Shown here one piece after another: positions 43,890 through 53,965 of a stretch of DNA of 64,000 nucleotides. The notes under the pieces are model-generated. The model was not told where the DNA came from. It did no database searches and worked only from the letters and a program-made list of their open reading frames with translations. The DNA comes from Paludibacteraceae bacterium. Its GTDB lineage: Bacteria > Bacteroidota > Bacteroidia > Bacteroidales > Paludibacteraceae. The translations under genes were made by a program, and so were the position numbers. Position 1 is the first letter of the stretch, and the number at the start of each line of letters is the position of its first letter. The stretch lies in the NCBI GenBank assembly GCA_024693065.1, contig JAILLP010000033.1:1-64000 (forward strand). The letters run 5' to 3'.

Positions 43890-44219
43890 AATGTTGGTTT
43901 TTGTGTTTAATGACTATGTTTGTGACTTGCGGTTGCCTATCTGCTTTGCCCGCAAAAATTCTCTGCTTGATTTTGATGGTAGGGGGATAGTCCCTTGCCT
44001 GTTTTTTCAAAGGTAATTAATTGTGTCTGTGAATGATGTTTTTTTTTTTTGTGAAAAAAACTTATTTCTTCTTTCCCGTTAACAGAGATTAACGGAGGAT
44101 TTCCTCCTTGCGGGGATTGACACTATTGTAAATAGTAAATGGTTAAATGGTAAATGTTATATGTTTCATGCTGTAAATGAAACCGCTGTGGTTTTAAGAC
44201 GAAACTTCTTCCTGCGGGA
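43890..44219. other. Intergenic region upstream of hisB
   Basis: It contains the candidate -7 element of the minus-strand DUF2339 gene (44008-44015), a short run of TAAATGG-like repeats (44130-44160) and two small hairpins (TTTCAT-ATGAAA near 44165 and AAACC-GGTTT near 44180). No His-rich leader peptide or attenuator could be recognised for hisB. Confidence 0.5.
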
Positions 44220-44249
44220 TTGCTGAGACTATGAATTTTTGTATTTTTG
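44220..44249 (+). promoter_or_regulatory. Promoter of hisB
   Basis: TTG at 44220-44222, 19 bases, then TATTTTTG at 44242-44249. ATG at 44304. Confidence 0.75.
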
Positions 44250-44303
44250 CGACACATTGGGTGAATGGCCTGATGTCTGGATTTTTAAAGTGTATTGTGT
44301 GAA

Positions 44304-45434
44304 ATGAAGACCGCTCTTTTCATAGACAGGGATGGCACGTTGATCGTGGAGCCGCCTGTCACGTATCAAGTGGACAACTTGGAACAGATGACGTTCCTGC
44401 CGGGTGTCCTCCGTAATCTGTATTTCATCCGTAAGAACTGCTCGTTCGAACTGGTCATGGTGACGAACCAGGACGGTTTGGGTACCGAGGCCTATCCACA
44501 GAAAAACTTCGACTTGGTGCAGTCCAAGATGCTGGAGACGCTGAAGGGGGAGGAAATCGAATTTGATAAGATATTCATCGATAAATCATTTCCGGAGGAT
44601 AACCTCCCGACCCGCAAACCGGGCACCGCTATGCTGACCGCCTACATGGACGGCTCGTACGACATGGCCCACTCTTATGTGATCGGTGACCGTCTGACGG
44701 ACGTGATGTTGGCTAAGAACCTAGGCTGTCGGGCCCTTCTGATCGCTCCTTCCGTGGAGGCTGCGACGAAGGAGTTGGCGGAGGCGCATCTGACGGAGGC
44801 TTGCGCCAAGGTGGTGACGGGCTGGAACCAAATCGCCGAGTTCCTTTTCGCCGGGGAACGTGTGGCGACCGTACAGCGCACGACCAAGGAGACCGATATC
44901 TTCGTGCAAATCAATTTGGATGGTACGGGCAAATGTGACATATCCTCCGGCTTGGGCTTCTTCGACCACATGTTGGAGCAGATCGGCAAACATTCGGGTT
45001 GCGACCTGACCGTGAAGGTGAAGGGCGACCTGAACGTGGACGAGCACCACACGATCGAGGATACCGCCATCGCTTTGGGTGAGGCGATCCTGAAGGCGCT
45101 GGGCGACAAGCGTGGTATCGAACGCTATGGCTACTGCCTGCCGATGGACGACTGTCTCTGCTCCGTGGCGTTGGACTTCGGTGGCCGGCCATGGTTGGTG
45201 TGGGACGCTGAGTTCAAGCGTGAGTACGTGGGTGATATGCCTACGGAGATGTTCCTCCACTTCTTCAAGTCGTTGAGCGATTCGGCTCGTATGAACCTGA
45301 ATATCAAGGCGGAGGGAGAGAATGAGCACCATAAGATCGAAGGAATCTTCAAGGCGCTGGCCCGATCGATCAAGATGGCCATCAAGCGGGACATCTACAA
45401 GTATGAGTTGCCTTCCACGAAGGGAACCCTGTGA
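44304..45434 (+). CDS. hisB: Bifunctional histidinol-phosphatase / imidazoleglycerol-phosphate dehydratase
   Basis: 376 residues from ATG 44304; a TTG three codons earlier is less likely. N-terminal HAD phosphatase with catalytic Asp8 and Asp10 (FIDRDGTL) and a KPGTAM loop. From about residue 190 the IGPD domain has [19 protein letters not shown], the metal-binding [15 protein letters not shown] and [14 protein letters not shown]. The fusion catalyses steps 7 and 9 of histidine synthesis. In many Bacteroidetes hisB follows hisG-hisD-hisC; none of these is near it here. Probably co-transcribed with the BspA-like gene 50 bases downstream. Confidence 0.96.
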   Translation: MKTALFIDRDGTLIVEPPVTYQVDNLEQMTFLPGVLRNLYFIRKNCSFELVMVTNQDGLGTEAYPQKNFDLVQSKMLETLKGEEIEFDKIFIDKSFPEDNLPTRKPGTAMLTAYMDGSYDMAHSYVIGDRLTDVMLAKNLGCRALLIAPSVEAATKELAEAHLTEACAKVVTGWNQIAEFLFAGERVATVQRTTKETDIFVQINLDGTGKCDISSGLGFFDHMLEQIGKHSGCDLTVKVKGDLNVDEHHTIEDTAIALGEAILKALGDKRGIERYGYCLPMDDCLCSVALDFGGRPWLVWDAEFKREYVGDMPTEMFLHFFKSLSDSARMNLNIKAEGENEHHKIEGIFKALARSIKMAIKRDIYKYELPSTKGTL

Positions 45435-45484
45435 GAATTATGAATTAGGAATTAGGATTGGTGCGTTAGGTTCGAAGGCTTTAT

Positions 45485-47539
45485 ATGAATATGAGAAGTT
45501 TTATATTGACCATTATTGGCTCTTTTTTGATGTGTCTCGGTGCTGTGGCGTCGGACACATGGGTCGTGAATAGTAACGGCGACACGATTTGGTATGATTT
45601 CCATGAAACATATGCAAATGTAACGTATAAAGGTAAATACAGTAACTCCTATAAAAACGAGTATTCGAAATCTATTGTCATCCCGGAAAAAGTGACTTAC
45701 AAGGACGTGACGTATAACGTGGTGATGATTGGAAGTGATGCGTTCAGTGATTGTGACAAGCTGACCGACATTGTCATCCCTAACAGTGTGAGGCTGATTC
45801 AATCAGACGCTTTTTATAAATGTTTCGCTTTGAAGAACATCTCAATTCCTGATAGCCTTTCGTATATAGAGTCCCGTGCATTTGCGGGATGTACAAGTTT
45901 GACCGACGTGGCTCTCCCCGATGGTGTGAAGATGATCGGATCCTCTGCTTTCCACTCTTGCACCGCCCTGAAAAGCATTACTATACCCAAGAATGTGACA
46001 AAGATTGAAAAAGATGTCTTTAAACAGTGTACATCATTGGTTAACGTGACGATTTCTGATAGTGTGAAACGGATTGACCGTGATGCCTTCTCGGAATGTA
46101 GCAATTTGAGGAACATCACGATTCCCAAGGGGGTGACGGAAATTAAGTCCGACGCTTTTTTCAAGTGCATTAGACTAGAGAACATTTATGTGGAAAAAGA
46201 GAATCCTAATTATAGCTCGGAGGATGGTGTCTTGTTCGATAAGTCAAAAACGAAACTGATTCTATGCCCTTGTGGGAAAAAAGGTTTTTATAGGATTCCG
46301 GAGGGGGTGCAGGAAGTCGAAAGAGGAGCTTTTGTTAATCTCGGGTTGATGGGTATAACCATACCTCAAAGTATGAAAAAGATAGATGGTAAATCTTTTA
46401 ACGCATGCAGCAAGCTTCGAGAATTGTACAACTATTCCGACTCGCTGATAGAATCAGACCAATTTGATGTGTATTCATCCGTCCCTGCCGTTAGTAAGCT
46501 TAAGACAATTGGGGATTATGTTTTCTATGAGCGGAATGATAGTACCATAGAACTGTTGACGTACAATGGTAATGCGACCACCATCGTGTTGCCTTCTGAT
46601 TACAAAGGCAAAAAATACACGATAGCGGCAATGGCGTTTTATGCCAGCGAACTGGTCGACGTGACAATTCCAGGAGGTGTGCGAGAGGTAGATGAGGGCG
46701 CTTTTTCGGAATCCAGAGCGTTGAAAAATGTTGTGATGAAAAATGGTGTGGAGAAAATCAATCTGTTCGCTTTTTCGGCGTGTTCCGCCTTGAAGAATGT
46801 GACAATCCCTAGTACTTTGAACGATATCAGGACGGGTGTATTCGATGAGTGTACCAGTCTCACGAACGTGAATGTGATGAAGGGAAATCCTGATTATAGT
46901 TCGGAAAACGGAGTGCTATTCAATGGGGATAAGACGGAGCTGATTCTTTATCCAAGTGCTAAAAAAGGGGCGTACAAAATCCCTAATAGCGTGACTCGAT
47001 TTGAGTCCAACGCCTTTGAAAATTGTGTCGGGCTGACGAGCGTGACACTTTCTAACAATATGAAAAAAATTAATATCGCCGCATTCAAGAATTGCACAGG
47101 CTTAAAAAGCGTGGTGATTCCTAAGAATGTGACGGGGATTGGATATAAAGCATTTCTCAACTGTAAGAGCTTGACCAATGTGACAATCCCTGACGGCGTG
47201 GATTTTATCGACATGGCTGCGTTCGCCGGTTGTTGCAGTTTGAAAAGCATCACTATCCCTAGTGAGGTGACGGAACTAGACATCTCTGTGTTTGCGGGTT
47301 GCAGTGGCTTGAAAAGCATAACGTGCAAGTGTGTTACCCCGCCTGAAATCACGTGGTGTACCTTTGAAAACGTTGATCTGGACATCCCTGTTTACGTTCC
47401 GGAAAAAAGTGTGGAGAAATACAAGGGCGCAAAATATTGGAACGCTTTCAAAAACATCAAGGGAAAGTCTTTCCCGTCCTCTAATAAGAGGAAAAAGGAA
47501 GAAGAGGCACAAGAATATGTAATTATGCCGTGTGACTAG
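45485..47539 (+). CDS. BspA-like leucine-rich repeat exported protein
   Basis: 684 residues. Signal peptide in MRSFILTIIGSFLMCLGAVA; start at 45485 or the ATG two codons on. Two LRR_5 arrays (about 80-275 and 385-640) with units such as FAGCTSLTDVALPDGVKMIG, each interrupted by an ENPNYSSEDGVLFDKSKT-type insert. A bridging region near 300-385 has no repeats. The C-terminus (VPEKSVEKYKGAKYWNAFKNI) is the usual BspA cap, followed by a basic tail. There is no T9SS sorting domain. Its counterpart is the protein at 19107-20306. Likely roles are adhesion or ligand binding, from family knowledge only. Confidence 0.88.
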   Translation: MNMRSFILTIIGSFLMCLGAVASDTWVVNSNGDTIWYDFHETYANVTYKGKYSNSYKNEYSKSIVIPEKVTYKDVTYNVVMIGSDAFSDCDKLTDIVIPNSVRLIQSDAFYKCFALKNISIPDSLSYIESRAFAGCTSLTDVALPDGVKMIGSSAFHSCTALKSITIPKNVTKIEKDVFKQCTSLVNVTISDSVKRIDRDAFSECSNLRNITIPKGVTEIKSDAFFKCIRLENIYVEKENPNYSSEDGVLFDKSKTKLILCPCGKKGFYRIPEGVQEVERGAFVNLGLMGITIPQSMKKIDGKSFNACSKLRELYNYSDSLIESDQFDVYSSVPAVSKLKTIGDYVFYERNDSTIELLTYNGNATTIVLPSDYKGKKYTIAAMAFYASELVDVTIPGGVREVDEGAFSESRALKNVVMKNGVEKINLFAFSACSALKNVTIPSTLNDIRTGVFDECTSLTNVNVMKGNPDYSSENGVLFNGDKTELILYPSAKKGAYKIPNSVTRFESNAFENCVGLTSVTLSNNMKKINIAAFKNCTGLKSVVIPKNVTGIGYKAFLNCKSLTNVTIPDGVDFIDMAAFAGCCSLKSITIPSEVTELDISVFAGCSGLKSITCKCVTPPEITWCTFENVDLDIPVYVPEKSVEKYKGAKYWNAFKNIKGKSFPSSNKRKKEEEAQEYVIMPCD

Positions 47540-47677
47540 GAGTCGAGTGAGGCTCCGTGTCTGCTCCAAGGATTCCATGATTGAGAGGTCGGCGACATTC
47601 GTGAGTTACGTTTCCGTCGGAAAAATATTATGTGAAGAGAGAATGATTGTCTCGAAAAATATGTAATTTTGCGGGAT

Positions 47678-48319
47678 ATGAATATGTCTGGCGCATCTAT
47701 AGAAGAATATGTGCTTTCGCACATCGACAAGGAGCCGGAGGTGCTCTCTTGGTTGACGAGGGAAACCCATCTGCGCACCTTGAAGCCACGTATGCTCTCC
47801 GGACATCTGCAGGGTAGGATGCTGAAGATGTTCTGCTCGATGATGTCGGCGAAGCGGATTTTGGAGATCGGCACCTTCACGGGCTATTCCGCCCTTTGCA
47901 TGGCGGAGGCGCTACCGGAAGACGGGGAGTTGCATACGCTGGAGATCAATGACGAGATGGAGGAGTTCTTGGACGAGGTGTTTGAGAAGTCCGGGATGGC
48001 GGAGAAGATCCATCTGCACATCGGCGACGCATCCCAGATCATCCCTCAGTTGGACGGCCTTTTCGATGTGGTCTTCATGGATGGTAACAAGCGACACTAC
48101 TCGGAATATTTCGATGTGGTCTTCCCTAAGTTGAGGCTGGGTGGCTTGTTGATCGCAGACAATACTTTGTGGGATGGTCATGTGCTGGAGGATTCTAAAG
48201 ACGCGCAGACTGTCGGCATTCAGAAGTTTAATGATAAGGTGTTTTCCGACGACCGTGTTGAGCGGGTAATCGTTCCCGTACGCGACGGAATGACGCTGAT
48301 AAGAAAAATAAAACAATGA
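47678..48319 (+). CDS. SAM-dependent O-methyltransferase (COG4122 type)
   Basis: 213 residues from ATG 47678; ATG 47684 is also possible. Glycine-rich SAM motif RILEIGTFTGYSALCMAEALP, acidic LHTLEIND, VVFMDGNKRHYSEYFD with the metal-binding Asp, and GGLLIADNTLWDG complete the class I fold of catechol/caffeoyl-CoA-type O-methyltransferases. Substrate unknown. A -7-like TAATTTTG (47664-47671) lies so close to the ATG that a transcript from it would be almost leaderless. Its stop overlaps the next start (ATGA). Confidence 0.9.
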   Translation: MNMSGASIEEYVLSHIDKEPEVLSWLTRETHLRTLKPRMLSGHLQGRMLKMFCSMMSAKRILEIGTFTGYSALCMAEALPEDGELHTLEINDEMEEFLDEVFEKSGMAEKIHLHIGDASQIIPQLDGLFDVVFMDGNKRHYSEYFDVVFPKLRLGGLLIADNTLWDGHVLEDSKDAQTVGIQKFNDKVFSDDRVERVIVPVRDGMTLIRKIKQ

Positions 48320-48831
48320 GAAGATTTTTGTGGTGGGTTATCTCCCTTGTCGTGTTGTGTACGCTCTCCACCTCTTGCAAGGATAAGGAGGAGAGTGAAT
48401 CTGTATCCAATCAGGTGGCTAAAATCCGTAAGAACAAAGAGGCAGGTGAGGCTTATATGAGGGATAAACGCTTGCAGAGTGACGTCATGGAGGACCCGAG
48501 CGGACTGCTCTATTCCATCGTCTCAAAGGGCGAGGGGGTGAGACCGTATGTGGATGATACGGTCAACATCACATATACGGGGAAGACAATCCAGGATTCC
48601 GTGTATGTGTCGAAAACGGAGACTATAGCGATGTCGGACTTGGAGGATGGTCTCCAGATAGGTCTCCGCCATATGCAAGAGGGGGCCAATTACAAACTAT
48701 TTATCCCTTACTATTTAATGTATGGATCAGTGAGCACCCAGTTCTCATATGGAGGGAAGAATGTTACTGTCATGTCATATTCCGCCGTTGTGTACGATAT
48801 GACACTGAACAAGGTTATCAAAGTTGAATAA
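48316..48831 (+). CDS. FKBP-type peptidyl-prolyl isomerase-like lipoprotein
   Basis: 171 residues with lipobox STSC at Cys21. A helical Lys/Glu-rich segment (28-55) precedes an FKBP-like domain: SGLLYSIVSKGEGVRPYVDDTVNITYTG, then GLQIGLRHMQEGANYKLFIPYYLMYG, matching the family order. Several active-site aromatics of FKBPs are not obvious, so catalysis is uncertain. Lipid-anchored FKBPs assist folding of exported proteins; some are linked to gliding/T9SS (GldI), but that identity is not shown. It overlaps the methyltransferase gene and is followed after 27 bases by serS. Confidence 0.83.
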   Translation: MRRFLWWVISLVVLCTLSTSCKDKEESESVSNQVAKIRKNKEAGEAYMRDKRLQSDVMEDPSGLLYSIVSKGEGVRPYVDDTVNITYTGKTIQDSVYVSKTETIAMSDLEDGLQIGLRHMQEGANYKLFIPYYLMYGSVSTQFSYGGKNVTVMSYSAVVYDMTLNKVIKVE

Positions 48832-48858
48832 TAAGTTATAATTCATAATTCAGAGATT

Positions 48859-50130
48859 ATGTTGACGTTGAAGGTTATTACGGAGAATCCTGAGGAGGTG
48901 GTCCGTAAGTTGGCAAAAAAACATTTCGAGGCGAAAGACCTCATTGCGAAGATACTTGAGTTGGACAAGGTAAGACGTTCCTCTCAGGCACAGTTGGATA
49001 CCACATTGGCTGAAATCAATTCGCTCTCCAAGAGCGTGGGCTCCTTGATGAAGGAGGGTAAGAAGGCTGAGGCTGAGGACGTTAAGGCTAAGGTGGCTTC
49101 CTTGAAGGAGACCACTAAGTCCTTGCAGGATAGCATGGACAAATCCCAGGAGGAAATCAACTCTATTCTTTATACCATTCCGAATATGCCTTACGACGAT
49201 GTTCCCGAGGGTAAGACCGCGGAGGACAACGTGGTGGAGAAGATGGGCAACACCATCCCTGAGTTGGGGGATAACGCTTTGCCTCATTGGGAGTTGGCGA
49301 AGAAGTATGATTTGATTGATTTTGAGTTGGGTGTGAAGATCTCCGGCGCTGGTTTCCCTGTCTACAAGGGCTATGGTGCGAGGTTGCAACGTGCGCTCAT
49401 CAACTTCTTCTTGGACGAGGCGCGCAATGCGGGCTACTTGGAGATCATGCCTCCGACTGTCGTCAACCAAGCTTCCGGCTACGGAACGGGCCAATTGCCT
49501 GACAAGGAGGGCCAGATGTACCATTGCGAGGTGGATGACCTCTACCTGATCCCTACCGCCGAGGTGCCTGTCACGAATATCTACCGTGATGTGATCTTGG
49601 ATGAGAAGGATCTCCCTATCAAGAACTGCGCCTACACGCAGTGCTTCCGCCGTGAGGCTGGTTCCTACGGAAAGGATGTGCGTGGATTGAACCGTCTGCA
49701 CGAGTTCTCCAAGATCGAGATCGTGCGCATCGATACGCCTGAGCACTCGAAGGAGTCGCACAAGGAGATGCTGGCCCATGTGGAGGGCTTGCTCAAGAAG
49801 TTGGAACTCCCTTACCGTATCCTGCACTTGTGCGGTGGCGACATGAGTTTCACTGCTGCCACCTGCTACGACTTTGAGGTCTTCTCCGCCGCTCAAAAAC
49901 GCTGGTTGGAAGTCTCTTCCGTATCTAACTTTGACACCTACCAGGCGAACCGCCTGAAGTGCCGCTACAAGGGTGCGGATAAGAAGACGCAGCTTTGCCA
50001 CACGTTGAACGGTAGCGCTTTGGCTCTGCCTCGTATTGTGGCGGCTCTCTTGGAGAACAACCAAACCCCTGAGGGCATCAAGATTCCTAAGGCTTTGGTC
50101 CCTTACATGGGTTGCGATATGATAAAATAA
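48859..50130 (+). CDS. serS: Seryl-tRNA synthetase
   Basis: 423 residues, normal length. N-terminal long antiparallel coiled coil (about 28-105). The class II core has motif 1 near PTVVNQASGYGTGQLP, the TAEVPVTN serine loop, motif 2 FRREAGSYGKDVRGLNRLHEF and motif 3 ending GSALALPRIVAALLENNQ. It charges tRNA-Ser. Last gene of a plus-strand run, followed by a strong terminator. The short AT-rich spacer before it (ttataattcataattc) is a common intergenic pattern in the phylum. Confidence 0.98.
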   Translation: MLTLKVITENPEEVVRKLAKKHFEAKDLIAKILELDKVRRSSQAQLDTTLAEINSLSKSVGSLMKEGKKAEAEDVKAKVASLKETTKSLQDSMDKSQEEINSILYTIPNMPYDDVPEGKTAEDNVVEKMGNTIPELGDNALPHWELAKKYDLIDFELGVKISGAGFPVYKGYGARLQRALINFFLDEARNAGYLEIMPPTVVNQASGYGTGQLPDKEGQMYHCEVDDLYLIPTAEVPVTNIYRDVILDEKDLPIKNCAYTQCFRREAGSYGKDVRGLNRLHEFSKIEIVRIDTPEHSKESHKEMLAHVEGLLKKLELPYRILHLCGGDMSFTAATCYDFEVFSAAQKRWLEVSSVSNFDTYQANRLKCRYKGADKKTQLCHTLNGSALALPRIVAALLENNQTPEGIKIPKALVPYMGCDMIK

Positions 50131-50154
50131 GCCTTGAGGCTCGTAAAAGAATGC

Positions 50155-50188
50155 GGGGCGCTTCGAGTTGTCGGAGCGCCCCTTTTTT
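50155..50188 (+). terminator. Terminator of serS
   Basis: GGGGCGCT (50155-50162) pairs with AGCGCCCC (50175-50182), followed by seven T. Confidence 0.9.
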
Positions 50189-50212
50189 AATTAAGAATTT
50201 TGAATTCATTTT

Positions 50213-50264
50213 GTAGAGACGCAAGATATTGCGTCTCTACCTTCCCCACACATGGCGTCTCTAC
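50213..50264. repeat. REP-like inverted repeat (GTAGAGACGC family)
   Basis: GTAGAGACGCAA (50213-50224) and its exact complement TTGCGTCTCTAC (50229-50240) around GATA, then a third arm GGCGTCTCTAC at 50254-50264. Elements with GTAGAGACGC arms are scattered in many bacterial genomes as REP or MITE-like repeats. Only one copy is in the window. The remaining bases up to the CotH gene at 50545 hold no feature I can name. Confidence 0.65.
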
Positions 50265-50544
50265 TTTCTTGCATTGCGTACCTAAAATCGTTAACCTTAT
50301 GACAGGAATATACACTTGTGTATTTATTCCCCAGAAACCCAAAATATAACTGCCCATTTTAGTTTTCAACCAAAGTTCATGTTTTAGTCAAGAACGGAAC
50401 GATATGTCCGACAAACCGCCGAAAAGAGCCGAGAAACATAGCAAAATATGGGGTTCTAGCCATGTTTTTGTGCTATTGAAGATAACCTTCGTATGGAAAA
50501 AAGAAGTATTTTTATGCGTGAAAAGTATAAATCAAACATCGCTT

Positions 50545-53500
50545 ATGGTAACGAGATATGCAAAAAGAATCGTGGCATTATTTCTCCTGTGTGGGAGTAT
50601 GGCCGGCAACGCTGCCGTTCGGATGAACGAAGTGATGCCTTGTAATTTGTCTACTGTAATGAACACCGACAATTACAATTTTTCAGGCTTCATCGAATTT
50701 ACAAATGATCAGCAACAAAGTGTTAATTTAAGAGGTTACACCCTGATCCATTACAGGAAGACTTCAAAGAAGTATTCCGAAAAGTGGACTTGGCAAATCC
50801 AGAACGATTTCATGGTGGATGCCAGCAGCTATGCGCTGATGTGGTTTGACGAGAGTGAACAACAACCTAAGCATGCGCCTTACAAACTCGATGCCGATGG
50901 TGGTTACCTCTTGTTGAAGAATGGCAACACATTGGTTGACTCTATCGCCTATGGCGCCCAAACCGCTCACATATCGTTCGGACGTTATGGAAACGAGACG
51001 GGTTATATGGAGCCTACTCCAGGCATGGCAAATACCACCGCTTATGCCCAACTGACCCGATGCCAAGCTCCTGAGTTCAGCGAGAAGGGTGGATTGAAAC
51101 ACGGGAATGTGAATCTGCAATTGAGTTGTGCGACAGCTGGTGCAACGATACGTTACACCACCGATGGTAGCGAGCCTACGAAACAGAGCAACGTCTATAA
51201 CTCTTCCATCAACATCAACAGCAATACTAGTATACGCGCGAGGGCCTTTGCCGATGGTATGTTGCCAAGTGCGATCGCGACCCACTCGTACATCTATGCC
51301 GATAATGACCACAACGGTTGCGGAGGCGTTACCATCCCTGTGGTTTCCCTTACTGTAGAGGACCGTTACTTTAACGACAATACCATTGGTATGTATGTGA
51401 CGGGTTCGAACGGTACGCAAGGTGATAAAACTTGTACCATGATGCGGGCCAACTACAACAATGACTGGACCCGTCCTGTCACTTTCGAATACTTCGTCGA
51501 TGGACAACAAGTGCTTTCGCAGGAGTTGGAAGCAGCCATCGAAGGTGGATGTACGAGAACATATACTGTGAAATCGCTTTCGCTGAAAGCCTCGAAAAAG
51601 ACGGGTGTGGATCTCGTCAACTACCGTTTCTTCGGCACAAAACCTGACCTCTACACCCAGACCATTTATTTGAGGAACGGAGGCCAAGGAGCTGATGGCG
51701 GCATGGGCATGTGGGGCGGCGGCTTCGATTTTGGTGGCGGCTTCGGCGGTGACTTTGGTGGCGGTTTTGGACAAGGTGGTATGCCGGGTGGCATGCAAGG
51801 TGGCGGTATGCAGGGCGGACAACAAGGTGGACAGCAAACTGGGCAAAAAACCGACAAGGTGAAGTTCAGAGATGCTTTGATGCAGGCCTACTGTACCAAT
51901 ATGAACATCGACTACCAAGCTTACCAGCCTGTGGCCTATTACCTCAACGGTCAATACCAGGGTCTCATGGCCTTGATGGAACGAACCAATGCGAGCTACG
52001 TAAAGGCGAACCATGGTGTCGATGACGAGGATCTGGATTTGATCACTCTTTCCGACCAAAAAGGTATCGGTGTCTCCAAAGGAACCATCGACGCCTACAA
52101 TGAATTGGTATCGTATCTGGAGAGTACGGACAACTCAACGCATGAATTCTATGCCGGCGCCTGCAAGCGTATGGACATGGACGAATATCTGGAATACCAA
52201 GTCTTCCAACAGTTCATCTGCAATGCCGATTGGCCGGGCAACAACACGAAAATCTGGAGGGAGAGGAAAGATGGCTCCCGCTTCCGTTGGATTGTCTTCG
52301 ACACGGATTATGGTTGCGGACACGATGGCGCATTGAACAGCGCGAGCGATATGATTACTTATTGTAGAGGTGAAGGTAAAACGAACTGGGGTAACCAACA
52401 AACATGGATGACTACCATATTCAAGCACTTGAGCAATAACCCGGAGTTCGCGAAAAAGTTCACGACCAAATACCTTTGCCACTTGTCGACCACCTTCACG
52501 GAGGACCGTATAAGATTCGTCTACGACAGCATCACCAGCCTTGTGAAGGCTGAATATTGTGCCGACATGGGCAAGGATTCGAAAGAGGCCGCAAATACGA
52601 TGCTGACTTTCTTGTTGGAAAGACCGGCGAACATCTTGCAACACCTTCAAACTTATGCGGGAACTGGCGCCGCTGTTGATTTTGAGTTGAAGTCCAGTGT
52701 CGCAGGCGCACACTTCACGATAAACGGAGAAACTGTAACTGGATTCAAAGGCAAGTATTTGGCTGGATTCGCTACCGACTTCATGGCATACCCACCATCT
52801 GGTTACAAATTTGACCATTGGGAGATCCAGAGCGGTTTTGATGAGACTGGGAAGAAAGAGAACTGTTTGACAAACTTGCCTGGCGAACTGAGTGGCTCGC
52901 TGACAAGCTCCTGTACCATAACCGCAGTCTTCACGCCAAGCAAATACGATTATACGCTTGTTATCAACGAGTTGTGCGCAAGCAGCGATAGGAACTCGGG
53001 CAATGCCGACGAGTACGGCAAATATCCTGATTGGATTGAGGTATACAATTATGGAAATGAGCCTCTCGACTTGGCTGGACTCTACTTCTCGGACAAGGTA
53101 CGTAACTTGAAGCTCAGCCAAATTGCCTACGGATACAAGTCGACCATCGTGGAGAGCAAACAGCGTGTTTTGTTATGGGCGAACAGCGACCCTGTTGATG
53201 GTCCTCTCTACCTCAACTTTAATATAAATGTTGACAAACCGAGCACCGTTTATATGAGTGACGATCTTGATGAAATTATATCGGAAGCCCAATACGAATC
53301 GCACAATACCAATGAATCGTACGGTTTTCAGACTGACAACTCAGGCAACTGGGTATTGTTCGGTGTTTGTGATAAGATCACAGCTACTCCGGGCAAGGCG
53401 AACGGTAGTATTACGTGCAGGGGCACTGGCTTGACTGACACTGAAATCTCCGAGTCATCACTGTCAATGTACCCTAATCCTGCATCCTGCGGGGTGACCA

Positions 53501-53682
53501 TAACCTCGAAATCATTGATCGCCAATGTCTCTATCCTCGATGTTGATGGTAGGGCATTGATGGAGTATACTCCTAAAAAGAAGGAAATCAGTATCGATCT
53601 GAACGTAATCCCTCAAGGTGTCTACATCGTTCGCATTGAGTGCGAAGAGGGTGTGTTCAATGAAAAACTGATTAAGCAGTAG
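50545..53682 (+). CDS. CotH-kinase-family secreted protein with T9SS sorting domain
   Basis: 1045 residues from ATG 50545, chosen because it starts the signal peptide (RIVALFLLCGSMAGNAA); the frame extends further upstream without a plausible leader. Order: lamin-tail domain (about 25-140), a chitobiase-like beta segment (ATIRYTTDGSEPT), then a CotH domain with EAAIEGGCTR, YLRNGG, FRDALMQ, YYLNGQYQGLMALMERT and WIVFDTDYG. A second lamin-tail domain follows (INELCASSDRN...DWIEVYNYG), and a type A T9SS sorting domain starts at LSMYPNPAS and ends NEKLIKQ. CotH proteins are atypical protein kinases; here it would act outside the cell, on an unknown target. A Gly/Met/Gln-rich insert splits the CotH domain between LRNGG and FRDAL. 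Confidence 0.9.
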   Translation: MVTRYAKRIVALFLLCGSMAGNAAVRMNEVMPCNLSTVMNTDNYNFSGFIEFTNDQQQSVNLRGYTLIHYRKTSKKYSEKWTWQIQNDFMVDASSYALMWFDESEQQPKHAPYKLDADGGYLLLKNGNTLVDSIAYGAQTAHISFGRYGNETGYMEPTPGMANTTAYAQLTRCQAPEFSEKGGLKHGNVNLQLSCATAGATIRYTTDGSEPTKQSNVYNSSININSNTSIRARAFADGMLPSAIATHSYIYADNDHNGCGGVTIPVVSLTVEDRYFNDNTIGMYVTGSNGTQGDKTCTMMRANYNNDWTRPVTFEYFVDGQQVLSQELEAAIEGGCTRTYTVKSLSLKASKKTGVDLVNYRFFGTKPDLYTQTIYLRNGGQGADGGMGMWGGGFDFGGGFGGDFGGGFGQGGMPGGMQGGGMQGGQQGGQQTGQKTDKVKFRDALMQAYCTNMNIDYQAYQPVAYYLNGQYQGLMALMERTNASYVKANHGVDDEDLDLITLSDQKGIGVSKGTIDAYNELVSYLESTDNSTHEFYAGACKRMDMDEYLEYQVFQQFICNADWPGNNTKIWRERKDGSRFRWIVFDTDYGCGHDGALNSASDMITYCRGEGKTNWGNQQTWMTTIFKHLSNNPEFAKKFTTKYLCHLSTTFTEDRIRFVYDSITSLVKAEYCADMGKDSKEAANTMLTFLLERPANILQHLQTYAGTGAAVDFELKSSVAGAHFTINGETVTGFKGKYLAGFATDFMAYPPSGYKFDHWEIQSGFDETGKKENCLTNLPGELSGSLTSSCTITAVFTPSKYDYTLVINELCASSDRNSGNADEYGKYPDWIEVYNYGNEPLDLAGLYFSDKVRNLKLSQIAYGYKSTIVESKQRVLLWANSDPVDGPLYLNFNINVDKPSTVYMSDDLDEIISEAQYESHNTNESYGFQTDNSGNWVLFGVCDKITATPGKANGSITCRGTGLTDTEISESSLSMYPNPASCGVTITSKSLIANVSILDVDGRALMEYTPKKKEISIDLNVIPQGVYIVRIECEEGVFNEKLIKQ

Positions 53683-53704
53683 GTTTTTGTTTACAAATAG
53701 GTTA

Positions 53705-53747
53705 AGCAAGAGGATGTGTCGGCAACGGCGCATCCTCTTGCTTTTTA
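53705..53747 (+). terminator. Terminator of the CotH gene
   Basis: A perfect 12-bp stem AGCAAGAGGATG (53705-53716) with CATCCTCTTGCT (53731-53742), then TTTTA. Confidence 0.9.
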
Positions 53748-53933
53748 TGCTGCCCGATAAATATTCCTTGCCTGTCGTGACGTTTTTATTGTGGCGCTAA
53801 TTGAATGATTTTCATGGTGGGTTGTGTTGTGTAATATTTTGTCTGCTAGGTTTTTATGCCTATTCTTACTAGTCACGTCGCATAATCGAAGAACTCCTCG
53901 TTTCCCCCTCTTCTTTTTGTTTCGAAAAAATCT

Positions 53934-53941
53934 TATTTTTG
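53934..53941 (+). promoter_or_regulatory. -7 element of the agmatine deiminase operon
   Basis: TATTTTTG, 24 bases before the ATG at 53966. No good -33 element at normal spacing. Confidence 0.5.
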
Positions 53942-53965
53942 TTTGTTGTAAAATAGAGTTGATTT

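Noticed and set aside
48850-50064. Long open frame on the minus strand opposite serS
   Set aside because: Shadow of the serS reading frame, with low-complexity Leu/Arg/His composition.
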